From: an uncultured Lachnospiraceae bacterium
GTDB taxonomy: Bacteria > Bacillota_A > Clostridia > Lachnospirales > Lachnospiraceae
Assembly (NCBI GenBank): GCA_902795715.1
Contig: CADBME010000139.1
Location: 1 to 6,876, forward strand
DNA: 6,876 bases
Reading direction: 5' to 3'
The notes below the pieces were generated by a model. That model had not been told where the DNA came from. It did no database searches and saw only the letters and a program-made list of their open reading frames with translations. The position numbers and the translations under genes were made by a program. Positions 6,130-6,876 of this stretch are shown piece by piece (positions within the stretch are counted from its first letter, which is position 1; the number at the start of each line of letters is the position of its first letter).

Positions 6130-6780
6130 ATGAAAGATATAGAGGAAAGCAGAGACGAAAAAAGGGAAGAATACCTGGAAGAGAATAAGAAAAAAGCACA
6201 AGAAGGTCCGGAAGCAGATTTGACAGACATCAAAGAGGGAGAGAACATGGAGGAATTTGAGACTATGGAAGATTTCGATCTCCACAGAACAAAACCGGGC
6301 TCCACCAGAAAGTTTCTCTTTTCTGCAGCGGTTATTGCCGGCTTTCTGGCTCTTATCGGTATTGGCTTTTTCTCAGGAATCCGCTACCAAAAGCTGATTC
6401 TGTCCGGAGATCATGATGTTTCGGTCAATAAATCCTATGAAATGTATTTTCAGGAAGGAAAATCCTTTCAGCAGGACGAAGACTATGAGGAAGCATTAAA
6501 GAGCTATAACCGGATTGATGAAAGCTTCGCATCCTACAAAAAAGTGAAGGAAAATATAGAGTTCTGTTCGGTATACTACAGTGTGGATATATTGACGGAA
6601 GCCCAGAAGCTGCTAGAGGAAGGTAAGACAGAGGATGCCATAGAGGTTCTCTGCCGATCTCTGCAGGTTCTCGGGGACAATGACGATATTAAGAATGCCG
6701 TCAAAAAAATCAGTGCGGCCAAGGACAAAAAGAAAGTGGAACTGGATTTTCCCGAAGGGAAGGAAAATTATCAAAAATGA
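6130..6780 (+). CDS. Single-pass membrane protein with TPR-like extracytoplasmic region, function unknown
   Basis: I do not recognise a named family. The 216-residue product has a highly charged, mostly acidic N-terminal part (1-60), one hydrophobic membrane segment at about 62-84 (KFLFSAAVIAGFLALIGIGFFSGI), and a helical C-terminal part (about 100-200) outside the membrane. Basic residues before the segment (HRTKPGSTRK) suggest the N-terminus is cytoplasmic. The C-terminal part contains TPR-like helix pairs, such as YEMYFQEGKSFQQDEDYEEALKSYNRI near 103-129 and AQKLLEEGKTEDAIEVLCRSLQVL near 158-181, suggesting a protein-interaction scaffold. ATG 6130 has GGAAGGA upstream (6121-6127). ATG 6247 (M40), after a GAGGGAG site, is an alternative that removes most of the charged N-terminus. 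It lies 36 bases after rsfS and close before a tcdA-like gene, so it is probably co-transcribed with both. Confidence 0.75.
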   Translation: MKDIEESRDEKREEYLEENKKKAQEGPEADLTDIKEGENMEEFETMEDFDLHRTKPGSTRKFLFSAAVIAGFLALIGIGFFSGIRYQKLILSGDHDVSVNKSYEMYFQEGKSFQQDEDYEEALKSYNRIDESFASYKKVKENIEFCSVYYSVDILTEAQKLLEEGKTEDAIEVLCRSLQVLGDNDDIKNAVKKISAAKDKKKVELDFPEGKENYQK

Positions 6781-6797
6781 CGGAGGATGAGGCCGGG

Positions 6798-6876
6798 ATG
6801 GAGAAAAAAGATTCTGCGTTTGTCAGAACGGAAATGTTATACGGTCCGGAAAAAATGGCCCGGCTTGCCTCATGCC
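6798..6876 (+). CDS. tcdA: 5' end of probable TcdA (tRNA threonylcarbamoyladenosine dehydratase)
   Basis: Only the first 26 residues are present; the window cuts the gene. The sequence MEKKDSAFVRTEMLYGPEKMARLASC resembles the start of ThiF/E1-like TcdA (YgdL/CsdL) proteins, where an F-x-R-T-E-x-L-x-G segment and a short helix precede the ATP-binding GxGGVG loop, which would come just after the window ends. TcdA cyclises t6A to ct6A at tRNA position 37. ATG 6798 is preferred because of GGAGG at 6782-6786, although the 11-base spacing is long. ATG 6777 in the same frame overlaps the previous stop as ATGA and would add 7 residues. The call rests on a short match from memory, so another E1-like protein is possible. 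Confidence 0.55.
   Translation, partial: MEKKDSAFVRTEMLYGPEKMARLASC

Overview
The window looks like chromosome from a Gram-positive Clostridia-type bacterium, probably Lachnospiraceae-like. This rests on gene order (radical-SAM-associated protein, RNase E/G, rplU, prp, rpmA, obgE, yhbY, nadD, yqeK, rsfS), on an L27 carrying the Firmicutes N-terminal extension next to its dedicated protease Prp, and on purine-rich Shine-Dalgarno sites with one TTG start. All ten complete genes and both partial ones are on the + strand. The placement is inference from content, not a database match.

Layout. 1-147 is the 3' end of a gene, probably the DUF2344/TIGR03936 partner of a radical SAM protein. 170-1402 encodes a short RNase E/G. 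A 209-base gap holds a strong sigma-A-type promoter and a structured leader that matches the ribosomal protein L21 leader as I remember it. rplU, prp and rpmA follow, closed by a rho-independent terminator at 2621-2660. A second group, obgE, yhbY, nadD, yqeK, rsfS, a membrane protein of unknown function and the start of a tcdA-like gene, runs to the end of the window with mostly tiny gaps.

The genes centre on building and tuning ribosomes and RNA: L21 and L27 are 50S proteins, Prp matures L27, ObgE and YhbY act in 50S assembly, RsfS silences 50S subunits in starvation, RNase E/G processes RNA, and TcdA modifies tRNA. NadD (NAD synthesis) and YqeK (Ap4A hydrolase) are the usual metabolic passengers of this cluster.

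The content is mostly ordinary housekeeping. Three things stand out. A perfect 33-bp inverted repeat, whose arms are themselves small inverted repeats, sits exactly between obgE and yhbY and resembles a REPIN-type mobile element. yqeK is interrupted by one in-frame TAG although all its expected HD-domain residues are intact on both sides. The RNase E/G has no CPxC zinc-link. I found no clear evidence of a wholly new system.
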